This document shows positions 18,412 to 28,506 of a stretch of DNA of 64,000 nucleotides, piece after piece (within the stretch, counting starts at the first letter, position 1; each line of letters starts with the position of its first letter). A program made the position numbers and the translations under genes. The DNA is from Rhizobiaceae bacterium (GTDB taxonomy: Bacteria > Pseudomonadota > Alphaproteobacteria > Rhizobiales > Rhizobiaceae), in NCBI GenBank assembly GCA_029233925.1, contig JARGOX010000009.1, positions 62,001-126,000 of the forward strand, written 5' to 3'. The notes below the pieces were generated by a model that was not told the origin of the DNA, searched no databases, and saw only the letters and a list, made by a program, of their open reading frames with translations.

Positions 18412-18852
18412 TCACTCAGGGTGAAAGAGTTCGACGGCGTCGTCTTCCTCACCACCGAACCCATGCATGTAATTGGCCCATTGCAGACCAATGACGGCAC
18501 CCTTGATCGGTTGCATCAGCAAGACTGCCATTGCCACCGTGACAGGCGCCCAAAGGGACAGGTGCTGCCAGCTGTTCCAATCAACCATGCGCTCGGCGAT
18601 CAGATAACCACCAACCACAATATGCCCAACGACGAAAATGACAAGGTAGGGTGGCAGGTCATCGGAGCGGTGGTGGTGCATTTCCTCACCGCAGTTGGCA
18701 CATTGGTCAACGGGTTTCATGAAGGCGCCAAACAGCCGTCCGCTGTCACAATGCGGACAGCGGCCCAGAAAGCCGCTTTTGATCGCCTGCCAGACATTGC
18801 GGGCTGGACGTTGTTGTATTGCCGGGTTGGAGTATCCACCAGTCGTTGCCAT
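18412..18852 (-). CDS. DUF983 family membrane protein
   Basis: A 146-residue protein with an N-terminal zinc-ribbon-like set (RCPHCDSGRLF, then CANCGEE, about residues 31 to 56) followed by two hydrophobic helices (YLVIFVVGHIVVGGYL and WAPVTVAMAVLLMQPI). This is the DUF983 pattern, common in alphaproteobacteria and of unknown function. It begins one base after the rnr stop, so it is in the same transcript as rnr and the NUDIX gene. The C-terminus is acidic. Confidence 0.85.
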   Translation of the reverse strand: MATTGGYSNPAIQQRPARNVWQAIKSGFLGRCPHCDSGRLFGAFMKPVDQCANCGEEMHHHRSDDLPPYLVIFVVGHIVVGGYLIAERMVDWNSWQHLSLWAPVTVAMAVLLMQPIKGAVIGLQWANYMHGFGGEEDDAVELFHPE

Positions 18853-18853
18853 T

Positions 18854-21145
18854 TTAATGTCCTTTATGTCGTTTTACGCGGGCACCTTTCTTGATGCGCG
18901 CACCGCGTTTAGACTTGTGAAAGGAACGTGTCGCGGAAGGCAATTTGCGCCCCTCGCTCAACATTTCGAATCTCAAGGATCCGGCCAGCGGAATGGCTTC
19001 TTCCAGCTTGACCCTGACCGTATCGCCCAGACGATAACCCAGGCCGGTTTTCTCACCGACCAGTGCCTGATGCGCTTCGTCATAGATATAGTAGTCCAGA
19101 CCGAGCGTTGAAACGGGTACAAAGCCATCTGCGCCAATATGTTGCAGGGAGACAAACAAGCCGACCTTGGTGACACCCGATACACGCGCGTCAAACTCCT
19201 CGCCGATGCGGTCTGCCAGATAGTGGGCGACCAGCCGGTCGACAGTCTCGCGTTCTGCCGCCATGGCGCGGCGTTCCAATGTTGATATTTGCGCAGCAAT
19301 GGCCTCCAGCGATTCCTCTTCCTGCAGGGTGATGCCGCCTTCGCCAAGTTTGGCTGACGCCACCAGGGCGCGGTGGACGATCAGATCGGCGTACCGTCTG
19401 ATAGGCGATGTGAAATGCGCGTATTTCATCAGGTTCAGGCCAAAATGCCCCAGATTGTCAGGGCTGTAGACCGCCTGGCTCTGGGAGCGCAGGACCATTT
19501 CGCTGACCATGGTTTCATAGGGCTTGCCCTTGGCCTGGCTGAGGATCCCGTTGAAGTTGTTGGCGCGCATATTTCCGCCCTTGGGCAACGATATCTCCAG
19601 AGTCTTGAGAAATTCGCGCAACAGTTCCTGTTTTGCCAATGATGGCGTGTCATGAATTCGATAGATCAAGGGCTGGCGCCGGGTCTCCAGCGTCTCCGCC
19701 GCAGCGACATTGGCCTGAATCATGAACTCTTCGATCAGCCGGTGGGCGTCCAGTCGATCAGGAATGTCGACCCCCGCAATTGTGCCGTCTTCGTTGAGCC
19801 GCAGCTTTCTTTCCGGCAGATCGAGGTCAAGCGGTTGCCTTTTGTCCCGACCACGTCCGAGAATCCTGTAGGCTTCCCAAAGGGGCTTGAGAACCGTTTC
19901 GAGCAGGGGCCCGGTTTGCTCGTCGGGCTTGCCGTCGATTGCGGCCTGTGCCTGCTGATAGGACAGTTTGGCAGCGCTGCGCATGATAATGCGGTGGAAT
20001 GTGTGGCCAATCTTGCGACCCTGGCTTGAAAAGACCATGCGGGCGGCAAGGGCAGGGCGATCAACCCCTTCCTTCAGAGAACACAAATCATTGGAAATGC
20101 GTTCCGGCAACATCGGTACAACCCGGTCGGGGAAATAGACCGAGTTGCCACGTTTGAATGCTTCACGATCAAGCTCTGATCCGGGCCGCACGTAGTATGA
20201 AACATCGGCGATGGCGACATAGGCGATGACGCCGCCCGGGTTTTCCGGATTGCTGTCCGACTCGGCATAAACCGCATCATCGTGATCCTTTGCATCGAAC
20301 GGATCAATGGTGATCAGCGGCAAGGTGCGCCAGTCGTCACGTTTGCCGACCTTGATGGGCTTTGCCGCTTCGGCCTCGGCCAGCACCGCTTCAGGAAAGA
20401 CGTAGGGTATGCCATGGGCATGAATGGCAATCATGGATATGGCTTTTTCGCTGGCGACGGAGCCAACGATTGACAGGATCTTGCCGCGGGGCATGCCCAA
20501 ATGCCCGGTTCGCGCCGTATCGACTTCGACCAGATCACCGTCCTTTGCCTTGTTGACGTCACCCGGATCAACGATCAATTCCTTGCCGCGCCGCTCAATC
20601 GGATCAATGCGACCGCCGCCGCCCGGTGTTGAACGGAATACGCCAAGTGTCGCGCCGGATTGTCTTTCCAGCACTTTCATGATGCGTGCGGTAAAGGCCG
20701 GGCCGGTTTCCCGATTTGACGGGAAAATGCGCGCCAGCACGCGATCGCCGACGCCGGCTGAAGGAGCCTTTGACCGGCCTTTGCCGGATTTGTTGTTGCG
20801 GATGAGTACGGCCGGAGGCACCGTGCCGTCTTCCGGCCATTCTGCCGGTCGCGCGGTCAGAAAACCATCGCCGTCGCGCGCTGTGATATCCAGTACGGTG
20901 ACTGGAGGAAGGGAGCCGGGACGCACGAGCCGTTTTCGCTGGCGATCCAGCAGGCCCTCATCTTCCATGTCCCGGATGATTGCTTTCAGGTGAACGCGAT
21001 CCTGACCGCGAACCCCGAATGCCTTTGCGATGTCGCGTTTGGAGGCTTTGGCCGGATGATCGGCGATGAAACGAAGAATCATGTCGCGATCCGGCAGGTT
21101 GCTCCCGGGTTGGTCCGGATCACCCGAACCGTGTATTTTTTTCAA
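18854..21145 (-). CDS. rnr: Ribonuclease R
   Basis: A 3'-5' exoribonuclease of 763 residues. An N-terminal winged-helix region (SKRDIAKAFGVRG, about 35 to 50) precedes cold-shock-like domains. The RNB catalytic domain carries the metal-binding aspartates in TIDPFDAKDHDDAVYAE (about 278 to 294) and FTSPIRRYADLIVHR. A C-terminal S1 domain (ARVSGVTKVGLFV) leads into a strongly basic tail ending KKGARVKRHKGH, which suits structured-RNA decay. The start is a TTG at 21145 with AAGGAA upstream. It begins 2 bases after topA ends. Confidence 0.95.
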   Translation of the reverse strand: MKKIHGSGDPDQPGSNLPDRDMILRFIADHPAKASKRDIAKAFGVRGQDRVHLKAIIRDMEDEGLLDRQRKRLVRPGSLPPVTVLDITARDGDGFLTARPAEWPEDGTVPPAVLIRNNKSGKGRSKAPSAGVGDRVLARIFPSNRETGPAFTARIMKVLERQSGATLGVFRSTPGGGGRIDPIERRGKELIVDPGDVNKAKDGDLVEVDTARTGHLGMPRGKILSIVGSVASEKAISMIAIHAHGIPYVFPEAVLAEAEAAKPIKVGKRDDWRTLPLITIDPFDAKDHDDAVYAESDSNPENPGGVIAYVAIADVSYYVRPGSELDREAFKRGNSVYFPDRVVPMLPERISNDLCSLKEGVDRPALAARMVFSSQGRKIGHTFHRIIMRSAAKLSYQQAQAAIDGKPDEQTGPLLETVLKPLWEAYRILGRGRDKRQPLDLDLPERKLRLNEDGTIAGVDIPDRLDAHRLIEEFMIQANVAAAETLETRRQPLIYRIHDTPSLAKQELLREFLKTLEISLPKGGNMRANNFNGILSQAKGKPYETMVSEMVLRSQSQAVYSPDNLGHFGLNLMKYAHFTSPIRRYADLIVHRALVASAKLGEGGITLQEEESLEAIAAQISTLERRAMAAERETVDRLVAHYLADRIGEEFDARVSGVTKVGLFVSLQHIGADGFVPVSTLGLDYYIYDEAHQALVGEKTGLGYRLGDTVRVKLEEAIPLAGSLRFEMLSEGRKLPSATRSFHKSKRGARIKKGARVKRHKGH

Positions 21146-21147
21146 TT

Positions 21148-23781
21148 CTATTCCTTAGCTTTGACTGCCTTTTTTGGGGCAGCCTTGGCGGTTTTCTTGG
21201 TTGTTTTGGCTTTTGGTTTTGGTTTGGCTTTTGTCGTTTTCGCGCGAGATGCCTTGGGCTTGCCGCCCTTGGCCGCTTTGGCCGCAATCAACTCCAGTGC
21301 TTTTTCCGAATCTACGGATTGCGGATCAAGCCCCTTGGGAAGCGTTGCATTGATTTTGCCCCAATTGACATAGGGCCCGTAGCGGCCATCGCGCACGGTA
21401 ATCGGGCCGCCATCGGGGTGCTCGCCAAGTTCCTTGAGTGCAGCCGGCTTGGCACCGCGACCCGGACCCTTGGCGACCTTTTCGGCCAGCACAGTCACGG
21501 CACGGTTCAGACCGACCGTGAAGACATCTTCGATGCTCTCAAGATTGGCGTAGGTGCCGTCATGCAGCAAAAATGGCCCGTAACGTCCAAGGCCGGCCGA
21601 AATCATCTTGGTCGTTTCGGGGTGAGCGCCCACATCGCGCGGCAGTGACAGAAGAGCCAGCGCCTTTTCATAATCAATGTCTTCGGGTTTCCAGTTTTTC
21701 GGCAGGCTGGACCGCTTGGATTCCTTGCCCTCGCCACGTTGAACATAGGGGCCGAAACGCCCGGTTCGCAGGGTGATGGGCTCATCCGTCAGCGGATCAT
21801 TGCCCAGCTCCTGCGGTTCATTGGACCCATTGGCGCTATCGGCGGATGAATCGGCGGATAGCTGGCGCGTGTATCCACAATCGGGATAGTTCGAGCAGCC
21901 TACAAAGGCGCCGTAACGGCTGAGTTTGAGCGACAGATTGCCCGTTCCGCATTTGGGACAGATGCGAGGATCCGAACCGTCTTCTCTGGTCGGGAAGACC
22001 AGCGGTGCCAATTGCTCATTGAGTGCATCGAGCACATTGGTGATGCGCAATTCCTTGGTGCCATCGATATAGACCATGAAATCTGTCCAGAATTCCCGCA
22101 GGACGTCCTTCCAGGCGAGTTCACCGGCAGATATCTTGTCGAGTTTTTCTTCCAGGCTGGCGGTGAAATCATATTCCACATATCGATCAAAGAAATTTTC
22201 CAGAAATGCGGTGACCAGACGGCCTTTGGCTTCCGGGATCAGCTTGCGCTTTTCGATCACGACATATTCGCGGTCGCGCAGGGTCGTCAGGGTTGACGCA
22301 TAGGTAGACGGGCGGCCAATGCCGAGTTCTTCCATCTTCTTGATGAGTGTTGCTTCCGAATAGCGCGGCGGCGGTTCGGTGAAATGCTGGGTAGCAGCAA
22401 TTTTTTCCCGGGCGAGGTCTTCGCGGTCATTGATGGGCGGCAATTGCTTTCCATCATCTCCATCAGACTGTTCACCATCTTCTTTCTGATCGGTATAGGC
22501 AGCAATAAATCCATCGAACCGGACGACGGATCCATTGGCCCTGAGGCCGGCCTGCTCCGAACCCTTGCGGGCGATGATATCGACGACGGTGCGCTCGATC
22601 TCCGCCGAGGCCATCTGGCTGGCAATGGCGCGTTTCCAGATCAGATCATAAAGACGGTACTGGTCACTATCCAGATGGGCCTTCATCTTGTCCGGCGTGC
22701 GATTGAAATCCGTCGGCCGGATGGCTTCATGGGCTTCCTGGGCGTTCTTGGCCTTGGTTTCATAATTGCGCGGTTTGTCCGGGCGGTAACGATCGCCAAA
22801 TTGCGCTGCAATAGCCACGCGTGCGCCATCAATCGCCTCGACGGCCATCTGCACGCCATCGGTACGCATATAGGTGATCAGACCGACGGTTTCACCGCCC
22901 AGGTCCAGACCTTCATAGAGCCGCTGGGCCACCTGCATGGTGCGCGACGCGTCGAAACCGAGTTTCGAGGACGCGGCCTGCTGCAGCGTTGAGGTGGTGA
23001 AGGGTGGTGACGGGTTGCGCCTGGTGGGTTTGGCTTCAACGGAGTTCACGACAAAATCGGCACCCTCGAGCAGGGCTTTCAGCCGATTGGCATGTTCCTC
23101 GTTGCCGATTGACAATTTTTGCAGTTTCTGACCATCGGCCATCACCAGTCGGGCTTCGAAACTGTCTCCGCGCGGGGTCTGCAACTGGGCCACCAATTGC
23201 CAATATTCATCGCTGATGAAACGCTCGATTTCGCCTTCGCGATCACATACCAACCGCAGGGCAACCGATTGAACACGTCCGGCAGAGCGGGCGCCGGGCA
23301 ACTTGCGCCACAGCACGGGCGACAGGTTGAAACCAACAAGATAATCCAGAGCGCGGCGCGCCAGATAGGCATCGACCAAGGGCTCATCAATATCGCGCGG
23401 GTTGGCCATCGCATCGAGAACAGCTTTTTTGGTGATGGCGTTGAAAACCACCCTTTGAACCGGCTTGTCGCCCAGCACACCGCGTTTTTTGCGCAACACT
23501 TCCAGAACATGCCAGGAAATGGCTTCACCTTCGCGGTCAGGGTCTGTCGCCAGAATCAGACCGTCGGAGGCTTTGACGGCATCGGATATATCCTTGAGCC
23601 GTTTGTTTGAAGCCGTATCGGTCTGCCAGATCATTTCAAAGTCTTCGTCAGGTTTGACCGAGCCGTCCTTTGCCGGCAGATCGCGCACATGTCCGAAGGA
23701 TGCCAGAACCTTGTAGTCTGAACCCAGATATTTATTGATTGTCTTTGCTTTGGCAGGTGACTCGACGACTACAAGTTTCAT
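21148..23781 (-). CDS. topA: DNA topoisomerase I
   Basis: Type IA topoisomerase of 877 residues relaxing negative supercoils. The TOPRIM domain starts MKLVVVESPAKAKTI and contains DPDREGEAISWH. The active-site tyrosine lies in LITYMRTDG. One Cys4 zinc finger follows (CPKCGTGNLSL ... CSNYPDCGYTR), and then repeated C-terminal modules (GRFGPYVQRG, GRYGPFLLHD, GRYGPYVNWG). The tail is low-complexity, Lys/Ala-rich (KPKPKAKTTKKTAKAAPKK), as in many alphaproteobacterial TopA. The ATG at 23781 matches the family N-terminus; no strong ribosome site is visible. Confidence 0.96.
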   Translation of the reverse strand: MKLVVVESPAKAKTINKYLGSDYKVLASFGHVRDLPAKDGSVKPDEDFEMIWQTDTASNKRLKDISDAVKASDGLILATDPDREGEAISWHVLEVLRKKRGVLGDKPVQRVVFNAITKKAVLDAMANPRDIDEPLVDAYLARRALDYLVGFNLSPVLWRKLPGARSAGRVQSVALRLVCDREGEIERFISDEYWQLVAQLQTPRGDSFEARLVMADGQKLQKLSIGNEEHANRLKALLEGADFVVNSVEAKPTRRNPSPPFTTSTLQQAASSKLGFDASRTMQVAQRLYEGLDLGGETVGLITYMRTDGVQMAVEAIDGARVAIAAQFGDRYRPDKPRNYETKAKNAQEAHEAIRPTDFNRTPDKMKAHLDSDQYRLYDLIWKRAIASQMASAEIERTVVDIIARKGSEQAGLRANGSVVRFDGFIAAYTDQKEDGEQSDGDDGKQLPPINDREDLAREKIAATQHFTEPPPRYSEATLIKKMEELGIGRPSTYASTLTTLRDREYVVIEKRKLIPEAKGRLVTAFLENFFDRYVEYDFTASLEEKLDKISAGELAWKDVLREFWTDFMVYIDGTKELRITNVLDALNEQLAPLVFPTREDGSDPRICPKCGTGNLSLKLSRYGAFVGCSNYPDCGYTRQLSADSSADSANGSNEPQELGNDPLTDEPITLRTGRFGPYVQRGEGKESKRSSLPKNWKPEDIDYEKALALLSLPRDVGAHPETTKMISAGLGRYGPFLLHDGTYANLESIEDVFTVGLNRAVTVLAEKVAKGPGRGAKPAALKELGEHPDGGPITVRDGRYGPYVNWGKINATLPKGLDPQSVDSEKALELIAAKAAKGGKPKASRAKTTKAKPKPKAKTTKKTAKAAPKKAVKAKE

Positions 23782-24558
23782 GAAACAACTCTGAAATAAT
23801 GCCCTGGGGCGATTCATTATGCGTGGTTTTGATCCGACCCAGCAAACACAGGCTCCGAAATGAACACCGAATTGCCTCTGGTCAAGGGCTGAAACCGGAT
23901 TTATTCGACAAACGTCCCGATTGTCACTCCGATCGCCACACTGTGACGACCTGATGTTTCAACGCTTATTTGCGGGGCTTGAAGGCTGTCTGTTGTCGGC
24001 AACAACGTCAAGCCTTATTTTCAAGGCCGGGTTGAGCGTGGCCATTTCGGGCCATTGGGGGGAGGCGTTTGGCAGGTTCGGTAGCCCAGGTTCGTGGATC
24101 TGGTTCTGTCGCGTGCAGACCACATGCATGGCGGGAAAACGAGAGCGCCCGATGCAACCCGGAGCGAACACAATATGTTTCAGCCATTGGTGATCGGTGA
24201 AACATTGGCCCTGTTGCCTGCATGATGTAAAGCAGCAAACCGCATGATGGCGAAACGAATCAAACAGCTTCTGCAGTTCGAAACGCGCTGGTCCATGCGG
24301 CTCCATCCGAATTAATTGCGGATATGGGACGGACGCTGGCGGCAAATTGTTTGTGGTGTGATAAAGGGATTTGAAGTTCCCATGGCAGTGTGCGGTCGTT
24401 ATGAGGGCAACACGGAAGCTGCCGATTTGGCTCTGTTTACGGCGGACAGGCGAGGGCGCTGGTTGATTGAATAAGGGGCCGGTGGCAGGCCCGGATTGTT
24501 AAATATTCTGCTTCGCCCCGAAGGGGTGGCATGAAGCTCATCTTGGAAAGGACGTATC
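23782..24558. other. Long intergenic region between topA and the SDR gene
   Basis: About 780 bases between divergent genes. Short frames exist on both strands but none has protein character or a ribosome site, and no RNA gene was recognised. It may hold a decayed gene. In related genomes topA usually adjoins dprA, so this gap and the SDR gene may be an insertion. Confidence 0.4.
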
Positions 24559-25311
24559 ATGGTTGATCTCAAGGGCAAGACCGCGCTCATCACGGGTGCA
24601 AGTCGCGGCATAGGCGAGGCAACGGCCAGAGTGCTGGCCAATTGCGGTGCAAATGTTGTGCTGACGGCCCGTTCCGAGGCCGATATCCGTCGCATTGCTG
24701 ACGATATCGGCTCCACAGCCCTGGCCATTGCCTGTGATGTTGCAGATTATGCGCAAGTCAGGCGGGCAACCCTGCAGGCAGCGAAGCATTTCGGCGGGCT
24801 GGACATCCTTGTCAACAATGCTGGCCTGATTGACCCGATTGCGCGCATTGACGCATCCGATCCGGCAGCCTGGGGCAGTGTGGTCGATGTCAATGTGAAA
24901 GGTGTCTATCACGGCATGCATGCGGCCTATCCGTATCTGAAGCGCTCTGGCGGCGTGATCATCAACATTTCGTCAGGTGCTGCCACCGGTGCGCTGGAAG
25001 GCTGGAGCCATTATTGTGCAACAAAGGCGGCCGTTCTTTCACTGACCCGCTGCGGGCACAAGGAATGGGCAGAAGAAGGCGTTCGTGTCGTCGGACTGTC
25101 TCCGGGCACGGTTGCAACCGATATGCAAAAGGCGATCAAGGCTTCGGGTGTCAATCCGGTCAGTGAACTGGACTGGTCAGCCCATATTTCACCCGAATGG
25201 GTCGGCAGGGCGATAGCCTGGCTGACGACAGAAGAGGCACGGCCCTATGACGGTGAGGATTTTGCATTGCGTTCGGATGAGGCGCGCCGTCTGGTCGGGC
25301 TGATTGATTAG
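24559..25311 (+). CDS. Short-chain dehydrogenase/reductase
   Basis: Classical SDR of 250 residues. The cofactor motif TGASRGIGEAT is at residues 13 to 23, NNAG is near 91, and the catalytic set is S139 (ISSG), Y152 and K156 (YCATK). An Asn in VNVKGVYHG completes the tetrad. It reduces or oxidises a hydroxyl/carbonyl with NAD(P); the substrate is not deducible. A ribosome site (GAAAGGA) precedes the ATG. It is oriented against its neighbours topA and dprA, suggesting a later insertion. Confidence 0.9.
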   Translation: MVDLKGKTALITGASRGIGEATARVLANCGANVVLTARSEADIRRIADDIGSTALAIACDVADYAQVRRATLQAAKHFGGLDILVNNAGLIDPIARIDASDPAAWGSVVDVNVKGVYHGMHAAYPYLKRSGGVIINISSGAATGALEGWSHYCATKAAVLSLTRCGHKEWAEEGVRVVGLSPGTVATDMQKAIKASGVNPVSELDWSAHISPEWVGRAIAWLTTEEARPYDGEDFALRSDEARRLVGLID

Positions 25312-25319
25312 TCACGCTT

Positions 25320-25371
25320 GCCTTGTCACGATTATGAAGAGGGCCTTGTCACGATTGTGAAGTGGAATGCA
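25320..25371. repeat. Short tandem repeat at the 3' end of dprA
   Basis: Two adjacent near-identical units, CCTTGTCACGATTATGAAG and CCTTGTCACGATTGTGAAG, lie between the SDR stop and the last dprA codons. The second unit contains the dprA stop, so the duplication supplied or copied the present end of the gene. Confidence 0.6.
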
Positions 25372-26512
25372 TGGAGACCATGCCGCCCGGGTGGCGTTCC
25401 AGCCGCCCGGCAAGATCCAGTTCCAGCAAGACCATATAGACGTCGGCGGGAGGCAGGCCGATGTGCCGAACCAGATCGTCGATCTCAACCGGCGTCGGGC
25501 CCAGTGCCTCTATCAGGCGTTGCCGGTTGGGCTGGGTCGGCAGGGTGCCCATCGCTTCGCGGTGGGGTTCTTCATCAAGACCCAGCGGCAATTGCCCAAG
25601 CGGTCGCGCTGGTCCGGCCAATGGCGCCAGCGCGGTGATCACGTCATCAGCTTCGCTGGTCAGGATGGCGCCATCCTTGATCAGATCATTGGTGCCTTTG
25701 GCGCGGGGGTCCATGGGCGACCCGGGCACGGCGAAGACCAGCCGCCCGAGTTCTCCGGCCATGCGGGCGGAAATCAGTGAGCCTGACTTTTTTGCGGCTT
25801 CCACGACAACAAGTCCAAGGCCAATGCCGGCAATGATCCGGTTACGGCGCGGGAAGTCACGGGCCCGTGGTTCCCAGCCCAGTGGCATCTCGCTGACGGC
25901 CACGCCATGGCCGCTGGTGCATATCTGCTTGAGCAAAGGCACGTTCTGCGGCGGGTAGGGCCTGTCCAGACCGCCGGCCAAAACGGCAATTGTGCCCGTT
26001 GGCAAAGCGGCTTCATGGGCCGCTGCGTCAATGCCGCGGGCAAGGCCGGACGTGATGGTGTAGCCGGCACGGGCAATACCGACGGCAAGGCTGCGGGCGA
26101 TCTTGTTGCCGATCACGGAGGCGTTGCGTGAACCGACAATGGATACGGAAGGACGCGTCAGGGCAGCCGGATTGCCCATGACCGTCAGCAGTGGCGGGGC
26201 GCTGTCGGCCATGCGCAGTGCCTCCGGGTAGTCCGGCTCGCACAGGCCAATCATTCGGCATCCAAGGCGTCCAGCCCTTTCCAGCTCCCGTTCGGCATCG
26301 GCAGCAGTGCAGATCTTCAAGGGTTTTGCCGAGCCACCCATGCGCGACAATTCAGGCAGCATTTCCAGCGCAGTCTGTGCATCGCCATAACGCTGCAGCA
26401 GTTTCTGGAAGGTGACGGGCCCGACATTGTCGGTGCGCGTCAGGCGGAGCCAGGAAAGGCGCTGTTGGTCTGTGAGAGACGTTTTATTGCCTTCATCACC
26501 AACGTCCTGCAT
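25349..26512 (-). CDS. dprA: DNA-processing protein DprA
   Basis: A 387-residue protein with the DprA/Smf Rossmann-like core: VSIVGSRNASVIG, YTITSGLARGIDAAAHEAAL, AVLAGGLDRPYPPQN and RDFPRRNRIIAGIG. An N-terminal helix-hairpin-helix-like region and a C-terminal winged-helix (GPTPVEIDDLVRHIGLPPADVYMVLLEL) frame it. DprA loads RecA on incoming single-stranded DNA during transformation. Its ATG overlaps the plsY stop (TGATG), so the two are coupled. The 3' end lies in a 22-base near-perfect tandem repeat. Confidence 0.94.
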   Translation of the reverse strand: MQDVGDEGNKTSLTDQQRLSWLRLTRTDNVGPVTFQKLLQRYGDAQTALEMLPELSRMGGSAKPLKICTAADAERELERAGRLGCRMIGLCEPDYPEALRMADSAPPLLTVMGNPAALTRPSVSIVGSRNASVIGNKIARSLAVGIARAGYTITSGLARGIDAAAHEAALPTGTIAVLAGGLDRPYPPQNVPLLKQICTSGHGVAVSEMPLGWEPRARDFPRRNRIIAGIGLGLVVVEAAKKSGSLISARMAGELGRLVFAVPGSPMDPRAKGTNDLIKDGAILTSEADDVITALAPLAGPARPLGQLPLGLDEEPHREAMGTLPTQPNRQRLIEALGPTPVEIDDLVRHIGLPPADVYMVLLELDLAGRLERHPGGMVSMHSTSQS

Positions 26513-27174
26513 CAGCCCTTGTCTCCGATTCGGCTTTCCTGACCGGACATGAGCCGGGCAATATTGGCGCGATGCTTGATGATGGTCAGAGCACTCATGG
26601 CTGTGAACAGCTCTGCAACCTGAATGTAACCAAGCAGAAAAATGGCGACGGGCACGACAATGGCTGAAATCAGGGCTGCCAATGATGAATAGCGGGTCAG
26701 GAAGGCCATCAGTAGCCAGACAACGGCAAAAATCAGAAATCCGAAGGGCACCAGGGCCAGCAACACACCCAGATAAGTGGCGACACCTTTGCCGCCCTTG
26801 AATTTGAGCCAGACGGGAAACAGGTGACCGAGAAATGCGCCAAAACCGGCTATGATGGCCAGGTCCGGGCCGTATCTGGCACCAATCAGCACAGCAGCGG
26901 CCCCTTTCAGGGCATCAAGCAGAAGCGTTGCAGCGGCCAGAAACTTATTGCCGGTGCGCAAGACATTGGTTGCGCCGATGTTGCCCGAACCTATGGAACG
27001 GATATCGCCAAGGCCGGCAAACCGCGTGATCAGCAATCCGAAGGGAATGGAACCAAGCAGATAGCCAAAGACCAGGGCTGCGGTGAAATAGGGCAGACTG
27101 AGCTGCCAGTTGATCGGGTCCGGCAAAATATTGTCCCACTTTTTTGGTCCTCCCGGCAATCGGGGAGTAAACAC
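26512..27174 (-). CDS. plsY: Glycerol-3-phosphate acyltransferase PlsY
   Basis: Inner-membrane acyl-phosphate:glycerol-3-phosphate acyltransferase, first step of phospholipid synthesis. Motifs: [13 protein letters not shown], the active-site [32 protein letters not shown], and five or so membrane helices. The GTG at 27174 gives 220 residues; an in-frame TTG at 27126 would give 204 and put the first helix nearer the family position. Neither has a convincing ribosome site, so the start is uncertain. It is followed directly by dprA in an overlapping pair. Confidence 0.92.
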   Translation of the reverse strand: MFTPRLPGGPKKWDNILPDPINWQLSLPYFTAALVFGYLLGSIPFGLLITRFAGLGDIRSIGSGNIGATNVLRTGNKFLAAATLLLDALKGAAAVLIGARYGPDLAIIAGFGAFLGHLFPVWLKFKGGKGVATYLGVLLALVPFGFLIFAVVWLLMAFLTRYSSLAALISAIVVPVAIFLLGYIQVAELFTAMSALTIIKHRANIARLMSGQESRIGDKG

Positions 27175-27225
27175 AGATTAACCCAAGCCAGACCGACATC
27201 CAAATCAGTCTGATGCACAAGACTC

Positions 27226-28506
27226 TCAAGGGTCGCCGAAAACGAATTTTCCGGCGACCATTGTGTGCGTCACCCGACCCTGAAAACGCGCATCTTCAAA
27301 GGGCGTGTTTTTTGAGCGGGAACGAATGTCATCTTTCGACATCAACCAGGGCTCTTCCAGGTCAACAATGGCAAGATCAGCCGGGCTGCCCGGTTTCAAT
27401 GTGCCGGCATCCAGTCCGAATATCTGCGCGGGCCGGGTGGAGGCCGCTTCGATCAGGCGGGACAGGGAGACATCGCCGCTATGATAGAGTCTGAGCGCTG
27501 CGGCCAATAATGTTTCCAGGCCGATGGCCCCATCGGCGGCATCAGCGAAAGGCAGGCGCTTCGTGTCAACATCCTGCGGATCATGGGAAGAAACGATGAT
27601 GTCTATATCGCCGTTTTCCAAGGCGGCAATCATGGCGCGCCGGTCATCCTCACTGCGCAGCGGCGGTGACAGGCGGAAGAATGTCCGGTATTCACCGATG
27701 TCATTTTCATTCAAAGACAGATGATTGATCGAGATGCCGCAGGTGACCTTGGCACCGCGTGCACGGGCACTGCGAATGGCATCGATGGATTTTGCGGTCG
27801 AGATCTTGGCGGCATGATAGTTGGCGCCGGTGAGTTCGGCGATGCGCAGGTCACGTTCAAGCGGTATGATTTCGGCTTCCAGCGGAATGCCCTCCAGACC
27901 CAGCCAACTGGCAAACAGGCCTTCGTTCATGACCCCCTGGGCCTCCAGATAGGCGTCCTGTGTCTCGCAGGCGACAACCAGGCCGAAATCCCGCGCATAG
28001 GTCATGGCCCGGCGCAGCACCAATGTATTGGCGATGGTTTTGCGGCCATTGGTCAGCATGATGGCGCCGGCTTCCCGCAAAAGGCCGTATTCGGTCAGCT
28101 CCGTGCCTTGCAGTCCCTTTGTCATGGCGGCTGACGGATAGATGTTGACGCAGGCCTGTTCTCTTGCGGCGCGCCGGACAAATTCCACCAGGGCTACATC
28201 ATCGATGACGGGACTGGTATCAGGCATCATGATGAGGGAGGTGACACCGCCAGCTGCTGCAGCCTGGCTGACCGAAGCGATGGTTTCGCGGTGTTCGGCA
28301 CCGGGCTCACCGACAAAAACCCGCGCATCGACCAGACCGGGAATGAGCATTTTGCCGCCGCAGTCGATTTGCCGGGCAGCCTGCGGTGCGTCTATTTTTC
28401 CGCCGCATTCAACGATGCAGTCATCGTCTATGCGCATGTCCCCGATGGCGTCGATTTTTTGCGACGGGTCGACGATCCGGGCATTCTTCAGGATGACGGT
28501 ACTCAC
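27226..28506 (-). CDS. Dihydroorotase-like protein without metal ligands (PyrC'/PyrX type)
   Basis: A 426-residue homologue of class I dihydroorotase, but the zinc-binding and catalytic residues are replaced. The DxHxH motif reads DARVF at residues 60 to 64. The later conserved His site reads [10 protein letters not shown], and YHxxHxST reads YHAAKIST. The catalytic Asp motif TDHAPH reads SSHDPQ. Scaffold motifs such as [10 protein letters not shown] are kept. It is coupled to pyrB by an ATGA overlap. In Pseudomonas, an equally inactive PyrC' is structurally required for aspartate transcarbamoylase; the same role is inferred here, with an active PyrC expected elsewhere. Confidence 0.88.
   Translation of the reverse strand: MSTVILKNARIVDPSQKIDAIGDMRIDDDCIVECGGKIDAPQAARQIDCGGKMLIPGLVDARVFVGEPGAEHRETIASVSQAAAAGGVTSLIMMPDTSPVIDDVALVEFVRRAAREQACVNIYPSAAMTKGLQGTELTEYGLLREAGAIMLTNGRKTIANTLVLRRAMTYARDFGLVVACETQDAYLEAQGVMNEGLFASWLGLEGIPLEAEIIPLERDLRIAELTGANYHAAKISTAKSIDAIRSARARGAKVTCGISINHLSLNENDIGEYRTFFRLSPPLRSEDDRRAMIAALENGDIDIIVSSHDPQDVDTKRLPFADAADGAIGLETLLAAALRLYHSGDVSLSRLIEAASTRPAQIFGLDAGTLKPGSPADLAIVDLEEPWLMSKDDIRSRSKNTPFEDARFQGRVTHTMVAGKFVFGDP

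Noticed and set aside
23921-24345. Short frames between topA and the SDR gene
   Set aside because: No start signals and no protein character; at most decayed sequence.
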